A DNA stretch of 64,000 nt from NCBI RefSeq assembly GCF_010093535.1, contig NW_022985172.1:414263-478262 (forward strand), read 5' to 3'. Below, in pieces: positions 31,661-44,870 of this stretch (position 1 is the stretch's first letter; each line of letters begins with the position of its first letter). The notes below the pieces were generated by a model. It searched no databases, was not told the DNA's origin, and worked only from the letters and a program-made list of their open reading frames with translations. The stretch is from Lindgomyces ingoldianus. Taxonomy: Eukaryota; Ascomycota; Dothideomycetes; Pleosporales; Lindgomycetaceae. The translations under genes were made by a program, and so were the position numbers.

Positions 31661-34600
31661 CCAGCTATTAGGATCAACTTGGCAGAGAAATTTGCTCAGT
31701 TAATGCCCCTTAACGTATAACGTCGGTGAGAATCAATGTTTTCGGCGAGGTTGAAGAGGGGGGAGTATTTATGACGGAGGAGACAAAGGAGGTATCTAGT
31801 CCCAATTTGGGAGCTAAGGTTGAGTGTAAGGGGAGTGGGAAAATGGGGCCGAGTTTGATGATTTGAGCGTGGAGATTGGGGAGATAGGAGGGAGGGGTGC
31901 GGGCGTCCAGGATGGAGAGAGATCAAGATCAAGGGTTAATGAAGGGGAAGATGAGTTGAATTGAGTCTGAATGCTTTCATTTAGTCTTTTAGTAACATAT
32001 TCGTCGCATTATTAGCATACTTAGCTGCACTGCTTTTCTCTTACTGTCCTGAGGAGTTTTGTTTCCGTGGCGCTGCGTCTTTTTGCTCAGCTGAGCTGAA
32101 ATGTTATGTTCTAAGGTTGTCATCGTGCTTTCTTGACTACGGGGATGGATAGCAGGTATATCATGGTATTGTATAGGAGATATTGATATATGTCTAATCT
32201 AATCTGATTTATGCACAGTGGCTTTTCTAAACCCATACTGAGGGGGATACAATGCAAACAGGGGATGTGAAGGCTTGTCACATTAGTCATAGGGCTGCCC
32301 TCACGGCCTTGGAAGTTACAGGTGCTAGCTATCAATTTAACGGAAATAGTCGGCCTGTCTATATATCTAGCATATGTGTGTGTCCGTCCAGCCATGTTAT
32401 CGAGGTAGCATTTGTTAGTTATAATTGCTGGACAAAACGAGCTCAGGTTTGCAAATAACTATGTAGACATGGTGCCCCAAAATATCACGGAATACAATGG
32501 CCTTACGGAGGACATGCGATTCTGTGATTCCCAGTTATTGTGAAATCAGTAGAACGTCAATTATATCGCAGGGCAGGTCTAGAAGCATTAACAGATGAGA
32601 GGCAGCCTGTAACTCCTATACCACTCATGACGTCGTATAACCTTGTTTCAGCTAATACGCCAACCTCGAAAAAAGCCCGGATTCGATGCAGATAATATTT
32701 TGGGGTGGCCGCGCATTTGGAAATTGGCACTCGTCTATGCGAAGGCAAATTCTGCTGTTTCAAACGCATTAATCGTGTCGGACCTGCCCTCCTAATCATC
32801 CGGTGTAGGCGAGGACGGTCCATTGTATCACCTATAAGGCTGTACAGGTGTTGAGTCGATTATGCAGCATCTTGGGAGTGCACGCAAGCGTTGTCGCTCG
32901 GGCGTAAAGTGGAGAGAGTGACAAGAGGACCCATTGGACGAGCAAAGTCTTGGATGCAGAGAAGAGTGAAATTCGATTGGCGCTTGACATTGCTGGTTAG
33001 ATGTCGTTGAGTGGGTTGCTTACTTCGGCTTGGGACATGCACGCAATACGCAAGCGCCCGCCACTAACCCAGGGTCGAGGTACATAAGGGGAAGGTGGAC
33101 TCCGTCGGAATTTGCCTCTCGAAATTCCCTTTTCGTAAATGAGACTTTTGTAAGTACCCGCGATTGACTTCGAGCAATTCTGTTAGGACGCTTGCGATTA
33201 AGGTGCATAATGCTCGCTTCAAGATTGCCGGAACCTCGATCCTTCGTGAAAACAAGATAAATGAGATGCAAGAAGTGAGATTAACGAAGCCAAATCACAT
33301 GGGACAAGTATTTGGAAAGTATAGATGAAGTGCAGCAAGAAGAAACGAAAAGAGTATGGTTGAGATGCGTTCGAGATCTGAGCTGTGGATCTTGGCGACA
33401 TGATTGGTCAGTCCAAGCGCGTTGGCTCAACTCGCACTCCCAAGCAACCAAGCGAAGGAGAAGGCAAAGGGTCTGAAATGGAAAGTGGACGCAAACCAAA
33501 ATGCACCACTTGGCGCCCTTATTGGCCTGGCATCATGTAGACGTCTTGCGTCTCTTGTTCCAGACACTCGCCCAACTCGTACTCCAAGCCAGAGGAAATG
33601 AAAATGGGCAAAAAGGACCTGCATGCTGGATCCAGATGCAACGTTTGACGCTCTCATTGGCTTGATGTGTGCCGCAAGGCTCCAGTCGCAGACATGCACA
33701 ACTACGTGGGTCGCTCGATAGATCCAGAAGCGGTCCTTGATTGTTATTGTCGCCTTCTGGACTGCATTGGTGTCGCCTGAATGTCCAGCTGAGCGCACTC
33801 CGCAGCGCGCCATTGGCCATGCAGTGGAAAAGGGACCTGGCATGTCCCCTGTCCGCGTCATGAGAACCAGAGTTGTGTGTGGTACAAGAGCGTTAAGCTT
33901 GCTGTATAAGCTAAGCGCCGAGTCTGCTCGCCGTGAGGTGAAGTGGGATTCCGGATCCTGTGATAAAGTCAGCGCTGCCCGCACCCTACTCACGAACTCC
34001 TTGCGAAACAATCAAGACTAAGGACACGGGCAGCGGGACAAAAGAGATTGGAAGACAGAAGGCGACATAAAGTAGGTGACAGGGAGGGGTCTGAATCCTG
34101 ACGGCTTTCTCCCGCCTATTGTGTAGTGTGGTTTGCGAGACTGCGATCGACGGCATAGGCAGGCCACTCAGAGACCGCCACGTGGGATGGGAGCTTTCAG
34201 TCGGGGATTCGCTCCTTGGTAGCTGATATGGTGGGTTCTTTCCGTCGTAGAAAAACCGTCGTTGTGGCTTTAACTCCTATTCTGACTTTTGGAGGACTGA
34301 AAAGGAAATAGAGAGTGCGACAGACACGGAAAAGACGACACGGCACACGCGACACAACAGCGCCGACGAACACCGGCTGCTACCGAGGCCGAGCCCGACA
34401 AAAAGACAAAATGACAAGAGAAAAATGCAGACACAGGATCAAGCGAACAAAGCAACACAATCCCCCTTACTGGACCTCCTCGTCGGGTACGCTTCGACTC
34501 GAATACAAGACAGCACACTGAGCGAAGGGACAAGGCGTCCAGCGGTGCATTCAGGCAGCGCACCCGGGCAAGAAGGCCGACGACGCAATGCACTGGCGAC

Positions 34601-35346
34601 GGGCGCCTCGCATGTTAGATTGATTGCATTGCCGGTCCAAGGGCAACGCAGTCGGAGATGCATATGTAGAGTTGAGGGGATGGGGAATGACGGCGAGGAC
34701 GAGGTTGGATCGGAGAAGAAGGAGCAAGCCGGCCGTTTCTCGGCGATAGCGGGTACTCGGCCGGACTGGGGTTAGCATCATCACGTGAGGCCAGAAGCGA
34801 GGACGCACGGATTTTCTTCTCCACCTCACGTCGCTGCACTCGATCAACACAACACTCAACAACTCCCCGCCCATCTCCTGGCGCGCTGCCTCCATCGCTG
34901 CGCCCATCATATATCTTTGCCGCGGCGGCCTCGAACGCTGCCCCGGCCACGATGACAGCGGATGAGGCGCCGCGTCGCTCCTGAGGGGCCGTGCGCTATC
35001 ACCTCCCCACTTCTAATTGCGGCTACGCGACCCTCACGGATTGGACGGCCTCAGCCCCCATTTCATGGCACAGCGGCTACATCACCAACTCCAGAACACG
35101 GCCAATCATCGTAAGTGCAGAAAATCGTTACATCATTAAAAGCCGAAAAATAAGGTATAGAAAGACAAGCGACTGTAAGAGGTAACGCCCGGCCAGCTCC
35201 TTATCCGTCACTCCCATCTCAATATCAGTCTTTTCCGTGTCAGCCCGTTTCCAAACTCCACGAACGAGTGGACTTCATCCCGTTCAGACCCCAAACCGTT
35301 GTACATGAAACCAGTTCCCAGACGCCCGTGCTATGCCGCAGTTTCC
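31661..35346. other. Long gene-poor interval
   Basis: No gene could be supported. The stretch contains a degenerate duplication at 33421-33700 (listed separately). It also has GC-rich sequence at 34400-34980 where open frames overlap on both strands (a composition effect, without domains). The last 300 bases are the 3' flank of the small Cys-rich gene at 35347. Confidence 0.4.
33421..33700. repeat. Degenerate ~140-bp tandem duplication
   Basis: Two successive blocks share landmarks in the same order. CAACTCG is followed by an ACTCC-AAGC stretch at 33428 and 33573. An ATGCA-(6 to 12 bases)-GC..T(A/C)ATTGGC stretch lies at about 33501-33526 and 33636-33661. Offsets are 145 and 135 bases. In one plus frame both encode a GALIGL/DALIGL-like core, so the duplicated unit may once have been coding. 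Confidence 0.5.
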
Positions 35347-35688
35347 TCAGTGGCTGCCAATTCCCTGGAGCCTCCGGTTGCGTTCGCAGCTGAGCTCATA
35401 GATCTCTCCATCCAAACCTCGAATGATCTCCATCGACTTGTCAATTGAGGCTCGGAACTTTTGCCCCTCGCGCTGCCAGCGATTGACGCGCTCAACTTCG
35501 GCGGCCCGACGCCGCATCTTGGTGTCGATCTTCTCGCACAGTTTGCACTTCTGGCCGACAGGCACCGTTTGCATGATGAGCTTCATGCCACATGTTTCAC
35601 CAATCCGATACTCCCGGTTGCAGTGCTGCCGAAAGTGTCCCCACTTCCAGTCGCCGCAGACGAACCGGTGTTGATCGAAGAAGCACAT
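35347..35688 (-). CDS. Conserved small Cys-rich fungal protein, 113 aa
   Basis: Single-exon frame from ATG 35688. The N-terminal half holds a Cys/His-rich segment (CFFDQHRFVCGDWKWGHFRQ, then HCNRE, ETCGMKL, KCKLCEK), spaced like a small zinc-binding module. The C-terminal half is a charged helix (RRRAAEVERVNRWQREGQ) likely to form a coiled coil. There is no signal peptide or TM segment. Small proteins with this opening are, to my knowledge, common in Pezizomycotina and lack a known function. An intron in the 5' leader is possible but not needed. Confidence 0.78.
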   Translation of the reverse strand: MCFFDQHRFVCGDWKWGHFRQHCNREYRIGETCGMKLIMQTVPVGQKCKLCEKIDTKMRRRAAEVERVNRWQREGQKFRASIDKSMEIIRGLDGEIYELSCERNRRLQGIGSH

Positions 35689-38600
35689 GTTTCAAGAGGT
35701 GGAGAAGCTGGTACTAGCATATAGGTCAGCCCTATGGTTCAGTTGTTTGGCTGACAGGTCCTGCCAACTTACCTTGTGTTGAGTGGGTGGAAGACTGGGC
35801 CTTTCTGATTGGACCAGTGGCTGTGGATCTGGGAACTATCAGCCTCAGGGGCCAATGTCAAGATGTAAACACTCGACATCACATACTGGATGGTTGGTTG
35901 AGAGTAGTCAAACACCCAACGTCGATGTTGTTTGGAATGTGAGAAAGAGTTGGCACAAGGGGGCTTGAAGGTCTGAAGAGATGGACTTTGCTCTTGAGTT
36001 CTGAGCTTTCAATGGAGAGACAGTTGAGTCGAGCTTGATGGCGACGTTTCGAGTGCGAGCATACCACTATTTATGCTTCAGGATGGAGACAGTATCACCG
36101 GCTCGACCACCGCGTTTGGTTCCCGTCTGGCTCTCGCTATCGACCCACAGATTGATGCCATGGTCTATCCATCAGTCGATGTGGTAGTACCCCACCCGGC
36201 GGCGGCCAACAATATCGCCACAATCATTGAGACCTTTTCGTTATGCCGCTAAAGTATCCGTGGAGACCGGCTGCGATGATACCCTAGGCCGTGCCCGGCG
36301 TTCCAGCTGCAAAGAGATATCACATCTGCTAGGGATCACCGGCGTCGTGGCTTCCTTGACCGCGTAATTTCTCCCTCTGGAGCAGAAAATCCCTCATGGT
36401 CCTTGTCACGATGTTTCAGCCGAAGACTGTTGATGGGGGCTAGATGGTTTCTTTTGGAGTTTTTCGGGCCTTTCATCCAAGGTGAGGTTGAGCATTTAGG
36501 AAGCGAGATACGTCACGTGCCACTGGATTGATGCTGAACCACCGTAGCCTCCGCGAGTCGTTTGTCACTTTCTCTAAGCGATTGGACAATGGCGTTTCGA
36601 CCTTTGCCTTCTTCATCAACTCGGCACGGTGGAAGTTGATGAGCCACTGTTTAACACGGCCCCTTACCACGTACTACCCTGGAGAACTTTGACCAAGTGC
36701 TGTGCAACGCATTGGCTGGTGTCAGTACAGCGTGATTGACAGGCATATTGGTTGGACCCTGTACTTTCTTTTGCCCTTTCCCAAGTCCTGTGTTCTTAGT
36801 TTCTCGGGCAAATCACGGATGCCGATGTTCCATGAGTCTCGTCTCCAGTTTTCCTTTTCCATCCAGCTAATCAACTTGTGTAGCCTCAACCACTCCACGG
36901 AAAGTGTCTTGATCAACCCTTTGCCTCTCTGACACAGGCATTCCGCTTCCTTGGCTGACCCAAAATATGCCAACCCTACTGCCACGGGTTCGAGGCACTG
37001 TTGGCCAGTCACCTTATCTCCTCATGCTGCAACATACCTTCCCGGGCATCATGTCCGGTCATACCCTGCCGCCATCTGTATGGTTCACTAGCAATCACCG
37101 CATGCATAGCGCATTGAACAGTCGGCCCCGTTAGTATTCAGCTGATCAGCTTCCCGCTCAACGGCTCGGTTCTCCAGCATTCCGCCTATTGCTGAATTGC
37201 TCGGCCATGCAAGCTGACAAGCCTACTTCTCCCTGATAACGAACTGGCGTGAAGTCTATGCGGCACCTAGACCCGCCATCGCATGTCGAATCAATCATCT
37301 GGGCTACGGAAAGGCGCTAGAACCGGCCAAAGCATGCCCCATCGGAGATCCTCTGACGTGGCGGCCGCGGTTTGGTTGATCTACAAGGGGACCATATACC
37401 CGGGCATACATCTCGCAATCAATAATCAGCTCCCCAACACCCTCCGCGTCGTTTCGCCAGCCTGTTGCTGCGGACTGGACTGGGTATGCCTGCACACCAC
37501 TTGATAAAATGCGTCACAAGATGGCAAGATCAGACGTTCGTCAGAGCGTCCTCACCGGTTACCCCACCGTGGACAGGTTTCTGAATGGCACAACACGGCT
37601 GTGGACTTGCAAGCTGTGACATTACGGTGGCGAGATGCTGCAGGATGCTCCAGTTCGTCACGCCGCCCAAGTCTGCCTCACGCTGGGAAAAGGCAACAAA
37701 GATTGTCCCGAGCCAATGCCCCTTCACCAATAGATTGTGTCTCACCTATGGTAGTCTCTCGTCTGACATTAGGCGTCGAGGAGATTGTCAGCGTTGTCAA
37801 TCGAGATGGTGGTTGAGGAAGTCATTGCCGTGGCCTGCAGAGGGCAGGGCGTTGTTGTCTCTAACCAAGAAGCTCGCGTATTTTGCCGTGCACAGATGGC
37901 ACACACACGCATTAACAGGTAAACAAAGAAGCAGCATGAATTTTTGCAACCCCCAAAAAAATAAAGTCCCTGACACCCGCCTCAAATTTAGAAATGACCA
38001 ATTGAACGATTGTTGTTTTACCAACTTGGTTGCCTCGTCACTCTGGTGATTGTCTGCGCCATCAACAAAAAGCGCGTTGCATGTTTGACCCAAAATGCGG
38101 CCCTACACGGTCGACCTGGTTCCCGACCTCAAGGGCGGACGTTGATTTTTACTACATGCAGCCGCGCTCTCTGCTGGAGTAAAAACTCGTCATGTGAGGT
38201 TTGGAGTATGCTGGGTAAGACGCTGCACATGGTTTGTGGAGTGCTAGGTAGCAGAGGGGCAGCGTTACCCACACATAATTTTGATCCCGAGACTGGCCGT
38301 CTTGTGCGGTGGCCCGCTGGAGACCACTGGGCTGGAGCGTTTGCGCATTAGCGTTCAATAGCGAGGCTGGGCATCGGCCACGGTAACGTATGTCGGAATG
38401 GTTGCGGTAAGGTCTGGGTAAGGCGGCACTGGTGAGCTTCTTGCGGATTGGCAGGCAGAAGCGCACTATGGGTCGAGAGAGATGGCCTGGACAGCGAAAA
38501 TGCAAAGGCCCCGCGCCGAACGCATGCTTGAGAGTGAGGTGGTTGGCTAGAATGTCTGAGGGACATGTACGCCGAGATCCGGGTTCGGGGACGGTGAGCT

Positions 38601-41600
38601 TTGAAGGGCGTAAGAAGATATGTCCGACTGTGCAATATTGTGAGTTTAAGTTTCGTCTACAATGTGAGAAGCGGCCTCTACGAGGAAACAAGTGGAGGTG
38701 GGAAACGAAGAACGGTGGCGCTTTCTGAGGGCAGCAGTTGCGTTGCCTTGTGTGCTTGATGAGAAAGAATTCGAGTGGCGGGGTGGAAGCCTCGAAAGTT
38801 TTTTCTTGCTGCTTTGCCCTCTCAGCGTGGACCAGTCTTGCGCCGTTGGCGAGCATGTGCATGAATTGCACTGCTGTATGTTGTGGGAGTTAAGTGGCTC
38901 CAGGAAGGTTCGCTATGCATCTATTTCTAGCCGCATATGCATAGTACGGGATCAGGGGACGAGGAAATCATTGGTTGCGTGTTTTGTACTTGTTTGGTTC
39001 ATAGGCTTTCGGTCTTCACAAACGTGAGCGTGTCCGTTTTAGGGTACTGATTGAGCAGTGGTTTTTGAATTCATTTCTGCCATGGCAGCTTGTGGAATGG
39101 GAGGTCAGGCTGGTGCAACTCTCGTGGTCTCTTTGTGCATGGGTGGCACGCATAATGGTGGTACGGCAGTGAGAAGCTAGCTGTCGTACAGGAAGAACTG
39201 GGGGGAGGATATTGATACGAGGCTCCGAGGCAACAGGATTTACATCTCAGCTGTCATACCTTGAGAAGAGTGTACGTAAAGCCTCGTTAAACCGCACAGA
39301 AGCAGGGCGTTGGCGTATTCGGGAGCCGGCGTCTTGATACTCTGCTCTATGACGCAAGGAAAGGCGGCTAGATATTGCAGAGAATCAACGCGTAAAGGAC
39401 ACCATTATGCTGACATGCTATGCGGATGCGGTTGGAACTGCTGTATCTTGATTCAGGGTCCTGCCGGTCAGTTCGCTGCCCGATGAGCGCATGAGCCTGG
39501 AATTTCAGGATACGGAGTCCATCTCTCGAGCAATTGACAATGTTTTGATGCTATTTCAAATGCAGAAAGCCGCCGCTGCCGCTCTCTTAACGAGCAAATG
39601 CAGCCGCAAGATCGGAAGATGATGCAGCCTCTCGCGCGTTTGATAGAGGGAACGGAAGTCAGAAGGCCACAAGGTAGGAAATCGCCGCAGCTACCGCTGA
39701 GCAGCGCAGATGAGCGGTGACGATGCTGGCGTTTCAATAGGACCGATAAAGGGCGCAAGGCGAGCAGGGACATTAGTGCAGACGTGGAGTCATGGTGGGG
39801 TAAGGAATGAGTTGAGGGCAAGAAATGTATAGCATGGTAATGTGAGCATGAAACATATAGCAAGAGATCTTCGGCAGGGTACCACTGAAACAAAATATTC
39901 TAAATAAACGATGAAAGGTGTCTAAATATGGGCATGTCTGGCTGCTAACCCGGAAAATTTGAGTCAGGAGCGTTGCTTAACGGTAGCAAGGGATAAGAAA
40001 CAATGGTTCTACCGCTCTCTCCGCGCATATTGTTATCCGCGGCAGAGCTCCACTATTGTGTAGTTGGGTCTTTGCTCTGACTCGGTGTTGTCCAAGAGGC
40101 TGCATTTAACGTTCGCGATGGCATGTGTGGCGTGGATCCCATGGAGCGGTCAAGCGAGGACGGAGGAAGGTTTTGTCCGATTCCGGAATTCTTCAAGCCA
40201 ACGTCCATCTACGGCAAGTTGTCCGACTCCGTTTGGTGATTGGATCTTGCGTTTCAGTTTTGTGAGGAAATGGGCGTGTTAAACTATTGATGATGTAATC
40301 ATAGTCGGCATTTCGAGCATCACAAGGTGCAAAATTGTATGAGAATTGTAAGATCACATTCTGCACTAAGACTAGAGTTCCTTCGTAAAGATTAGGCTTG
40401 TGATATTGACAGTGTAGAAGCAAGGTTCAGGAGAGTCAATCTCGCTCAATATCACCTATGATACTTCGTGGTTGACATGAATGAGTAGTTGTGGTTTCGG
40501 AGCCCGAGGTTCTGGGTGGTTGAAGCAAGATTTCTTTCGGACATACGGGAAAGCAAAATGTGTTGAATATCAGGCATCATGAAGTTGTGAGATCCTTTCT
40601 CTTAGAAGCGCGTTTGACAAAATATCGCTGTGTCAAATTGGCCAGTCACTGTCCTCGACACTCAGAAGAGGTACAAGAGCCTCTAGATTCACAATACAAG
40701 ACCGAATGTAACGTTGAGATGAACTGGCACTCCCGAGGCTCATGACGCTAGTGCTTCTAACAGGGCGTACCATGGTCCGTAGAAGTATGGTTATACATAT
40801 TAGGTGAGCCATACGTACGTAGCTGGTGATCTCATCCTTCTGTAAGTACTTTTGAACCAAGAGCACATCCAAGAGCACTGTTGTATGGCTTGTCTTAGTG
40901 ATGGTTGAGTTGCTTTAGGAGATGTCTCAGGTGATGCCTCTAGATTCCCAAAACTTGGAGAAGCCTTCTTTTGACGAGTAACTTTTGAGGAGCAATTGGC
41001 TGGTAGGTCTGCTTGCAGCATCCTGCGCTACCGAGGCTCTCCTATTACTTAAAAGTGTTTCTGAACGCGCTCGTCGTCCTCAATCTTCGCCTTGTTCCCG
41101 AAATCTATTTTAATTACCATGGATAAGTTTATACACTCGTATAATAGTGCTACTGACCGTCAAACCTCATCCCTGAAGCAGCTGTATGATCACCATTATG
41201 CCGTCGCGTCTAAATGGCTTGGGAAGATCCCACGTGACTAGATACTGTCCATAATTCACTATTATTACCTGTTACGATTACGGAAACGTATTATACGGTC
41301 TATTATTGGCCGCTGTATATACCTGCCTCCATATGGCCTCCATAACTGACCTCCATAACTGACCTCTCTAGGGTAGTACGATACGGAGAACGTCCCGTTG
41401 GAAGCGCTCCAAGGCACAGACCGAGAGTCATGCTTGACATATTGATAGGGAAAAGTCGGCAAGACGTAAGCCATGGGATAGATTAATTCGTACGGTCAAA
41501 ATCTGTCATTCGGGTCACTTGCTTGACGTTTTGAGGATACGCGAAGGAGCGCTCCAAGGTTCCCGGTACTGCGAGTGCGAAATCGGTTAGTCTGTGACGG

Positions 41601-41720
41601 TTGTTATGTCAGCGAATGACCAAACTTCTTTTTGACTGCATCTCATCGACTATTCCATTGCATAGCCTATTCCATCACTTCTGGCACTTCCAGCACGCTA
41701 CCAGAGGTGGTGCACCCTCT
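35689..41720. other. Six-kilobase gene-poor interval
   Basis: I could not support any gene. Minus-strand frames at 37012-36722 (CLEPVAVGLAYFGSAKEAE) and 36670-36473 (WLINFHRAELMKKAKVE) look protein-like and may be remains of one gene, but they do not join into a model. Other long frames (38152-38871 and 39468-39893, both minus) have skewed composition and no domain. Confidence 0.35.
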
Positions 41721-42950
41721 TCAAGAGGATGTCACGATCCAGGGTTCCCCTGAACGTAAATGTATGTAGCACATCCATTCCCCCACTTTCCTGTTTGCTA
41801 CTTGGCTGACACTAGGACCGGGGATACTTAAAATCCGAATTTCCTTAAACGTCTGGATGCCGTCATTGGCGTAGATGATGAATGAGCAATCTAGCATGAA
41901 TTCAATCGGAACTGCGAGCAACGCTTCCGACATAGGGAGGCACACCTGTAACCATTCCCCGACGACTCGAAAACTATTTTGAGTAAAGTGCAATTCAATT
42001 ACCCAGGATGCCACCCGCATTTTCTTGCGTTATTGAAAATTTCAAGACCACTTCAGCTTCGATGAGCTGTTTCATGCGTTCTTGCTTCGGCGAATGTAAG
42101 TTGGTCCGAATGCTTCCCCCGGACCGCCCCATGGGTGTCTGCCATGCGCGAGAATGTATTGTTGGTATTACTGGGTATATGTGGCGCCGTAGCGGTCAAG
42201 ATTTGACTGTGCATACTGTGCATTTTGCATTCGCTCACAGACCTCATTAGCTTTTCGATCGCGTTCCCCCGCATAATCTTGGATGAATCAGGCGAGATGA
42301 GCGGTCTGAACAATCCGAGAGAGGTAGCATCCGAACCGGATCGTACCATGGAAGCTTTATGTCTTTGGGTGCGATACCGGATGGATCCGTTTCCTCGGGA
42401 GGGAATGTTCTTGGTTCAAAATCATACGTGTCCAGGGGATAACCAGTTTGCACTCCAAGGTGCCTCTGTTGTATTCGTCTAGAGGCATGTCTCCGTTTAT
42501 CCAGGTCATCCTGTTCTTTCTTAATAGCATCTCGTATGTCCTTACAATCCTTCCGTGCATTCTTGCATGCTTTCAGCTTACCTGCTTGTTTTCGACTTTA
42601 ACTATTTGCTTCTCCCGCGACGTCCTTCGCTTCATCTAGATCATCTTCGGGCAGGTAGGACGCGGCATCACCTAATTGGCTGCTCTGGAAAATGCACGCA
42701 CTTTCCTCTATAGTATTGCTCAAATAGATTGACCGCTCTTTGAGCAATGCGGCATTCTTGGAACTTGTTCGGAAGTTGGACTGAGAGCAAGACCGCTAGA
42801 TAGATTTGAGCCTCAACTTCTTCTAAAACCATCACTACTAGCCCTCTACTGTAATTTCCCCACCCTTCGACACTACCAACACCAAGTTTCGATGGTGGAG
42901 TGCTCTTTTCTATCGTGCTTAATTTGTTAAGCATTACATTCTCAGTATTT
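41720..42950 (-). pseudogene. Decayed minus-strand gene, unknown family
   Basis: Successive minus-strand segments read as ordinary protein. About 42880-42670 gives EEVEAQIYLAVLLSV and FEQYYRGKCVHFPEQP. About 42560-42250 gives DIRDAIKKEQDDLDKRRHAS, GYPLDTYDFEPRTFPPEE and APKDIKLPWYDPVRM. About 42270-42050 gives KANEVCERMQNAQYAQ, then ILAHGRHPWGGPGEAFGP in the same frame after a TAA that would be CAA before a C-to-T change. About 41990-41720 gives an open 90-codon tail. Breaks of frame near 42660, 42250 and 42050 prevent a clean model, though some could be introns. The charged middle (EQDDLDKRRH) suggests a coiled coil. No family recognised. Confidence 0.45.
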
Positions 42951-44200
42951 CAACTCATCCCATGCTGCTGAGCGTTTCAATGGCTGACCTGAATGGGCGA
43001 ACTAGGGTCGCTTTGGGCGGCTGGGCGGTAAAGAGGTGCTCAATTGTTTGAGCCCTTTGCTCTCCAAGTTACTTGGTGGTAGGGGTTCAGTGTGCAAGGT
43101 TCTATAATGAAAGAGCCGCTCTCTGGAGCTGCCTCTTTCACAGATACCGGAGTCTTGAAATGGAAGTCAAAGGAACGTCTCGAATATTTCGAGTTCTCAC
43201 AATTGATGGACGGCTAATGAGAAACTGCGACTCTTTGTGCGTACCTGTGGCTAAGTCGGTGGTTCTTGGTGAGACGATTAGCATGAAGCATGGTGCTGAG
43301 GTGCTTGCTCGTAGCGTTGCAAAATTTCCAAGTTGTGGGGAACCACCAGCTAAGAGCCGGAACGCAATCAGAACGTGCATTTTTAGGCTTTTGATTCTGC
43401 CCAAGAAGACCTTTTATATTTTAGCGCTGATGAAAGAACTATCACGTGTCTTCCCTCTGTATTCACCGCCAATTCCAAGGCTGGTGATCACGAAAATACA
43501 ATGCGAGTGGCCTCCTTGATTCTAGCAAGACCCTTGACCGATTTATCCCTAACAATGTTCCGTATTAGAAGTAAGTGTGCCGTGCCCAAAGGCAATTCCC
43601 AAATCCGCTCCGACTTCCAGTCCCTCACCGAGTATACTCAGCCCTTGGCAAGAAGAAAAATAATACCGACGTAAACCTGAATCTCCTTGTGGGCCTCAGA
43701 TGCCACCCGGAATTCTACGTCCTGCACGAAACGATAGGTTCTAGAATGAAACTTTGTCCTTCTCCTTACTTGTAGGACATTGGTGCCTTAGCCACTCCCC
43801 TCAACTTCCTCTCCAAAAACCAAACGGGAGTACATAAAAAATACTCTCCAGGGAAGCAGCGCTCAACCCTGAAGGGGAGTGTAGACAAATATTACTCAGA
43901 GGAGGATGGCTACAAATCATTTATTCTACTGCATCCTCAATCCCAATAAAGAACTTTATTTTATGAGTCTCACCCCTTTCCGCGGAAATTTATCCTCCAA
44001 TCGTTTTAGATTTATCTTGATAGTGTAGCCCTTGGAGTGATTAGCTGGTTACGACGCATAAGGGTAGTTTTAAGACGACCTAGTGCTAATTTCTCAACTC
44101 AATAATAGCCTCCACGATTCCCCTTGCAGACGGTACAGCTTGGGCCACGCACCCCTTCGGATAGTCTCAAAACAGCCAGATCAATGACTCTCATACCCCT
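42951..44200. other. Intergenic
   Basis: A plus-strand frame at 43073-43519 (148 codons) has an overlapping minus frame and no domain, so I leave it unassigned. Nothing else was seen. Confidence 0.35.
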
Positions 44201-44870
44201 TGGGGAGTGCAATATAGAAAGATATCCCTTAAACAAGGGAGAGTAAGCAGAGAAACGTTTCCTAGAAAATGCAGGGTAAAAGTACGCAGAGCAGCCCACC
44301 TCAAACCGTACACAAAAAGCAGAGCAATGCCTCGCCACCTACGTAAAGCAGGAAGAGCAGCGTTTCTCAAGATATGCAGGGTCGAGGCACACGGTTCAAC
44401 CCTTTATTAACCCTTTCAGGGCGGCTTGAATAGATAGAATAAATTCCCTAGAACACCAGGGAAGAGCTGCAAAGAGCAAAACCTGCCATGATAATATCCA
44501 TGGCAGTGGTTACATGCAGAAAAACGCCCCCCAAAGTACGCAATATAGAGCTCCTCCATGCAGCACTCCCCATAATGAGCAGAGTACGTTGCAAGTGGCA
44601 AAATTTCAACCTTCTACCAAGCAGAGCATAAAGATATATATGGACGGATGAAAATGCAGGCGTCACAGAGTAGGTCCGCGCAGAAGAACATTTCCCATAA
44701 CCGGCCCTTCTAAACATCGCTCCTCAAGCATGAAAGTTAGAGGTATGCAAAGCAACAGTTCTTGAACTTGCGGGGTAGAAATACTCTGGGCAATGCTGCT
44801 CTAGATATGCAGGTTAGAGGTGGCTCGCGAAGCATTATTCTAATAGAGATTGACAACAAAGAGCAAGCAA
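44200..44870. repeat. Degenerate minisatellite, units ~33-39 bp
   Basis: The motif GCAGAG or variants recurs at 44247, 44286, 44319 and 44352. A partner motif ATGCAGGGT/ATGCAGGTTAGAGG recurs at 44270, 44375 and 44808, with weaker copies at about 44535, 44655 and 44730. A consensus unit reads roughly TAGATATGCAGGGTAGAGG followed by TACGCAGAGCAACG. Units are strongly diverged, so this is an old array. Confidence 0.6.

Noticed and set aside
33427..34011. 194-codon minus-strand frame
   Set aside because: Overlaps the degenerate duplication, whose better frame is on the plus strand; no motif seen.
34425..34950. Overlapping open frames on both strands
   Set aside because: GC-rich stretch keeps several frames open at once; none has a recognisable feature.
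38152..38871. 239-codon minus-strand frame
   Set aside because: Residue mix rich in His, Arg, Pro and Cys with no domain, and overlapping plus frames; looks like a chance frame in GC-rich sequence.
39468..39893. 141-codon minus-strand frame
   Set aside because: No domain and atypical composition; unsupported.
43073..43519. 148-codon plus-strand frame
   Set aside because: An overlapping minus frame is equally plausible and no motif was seen in either.
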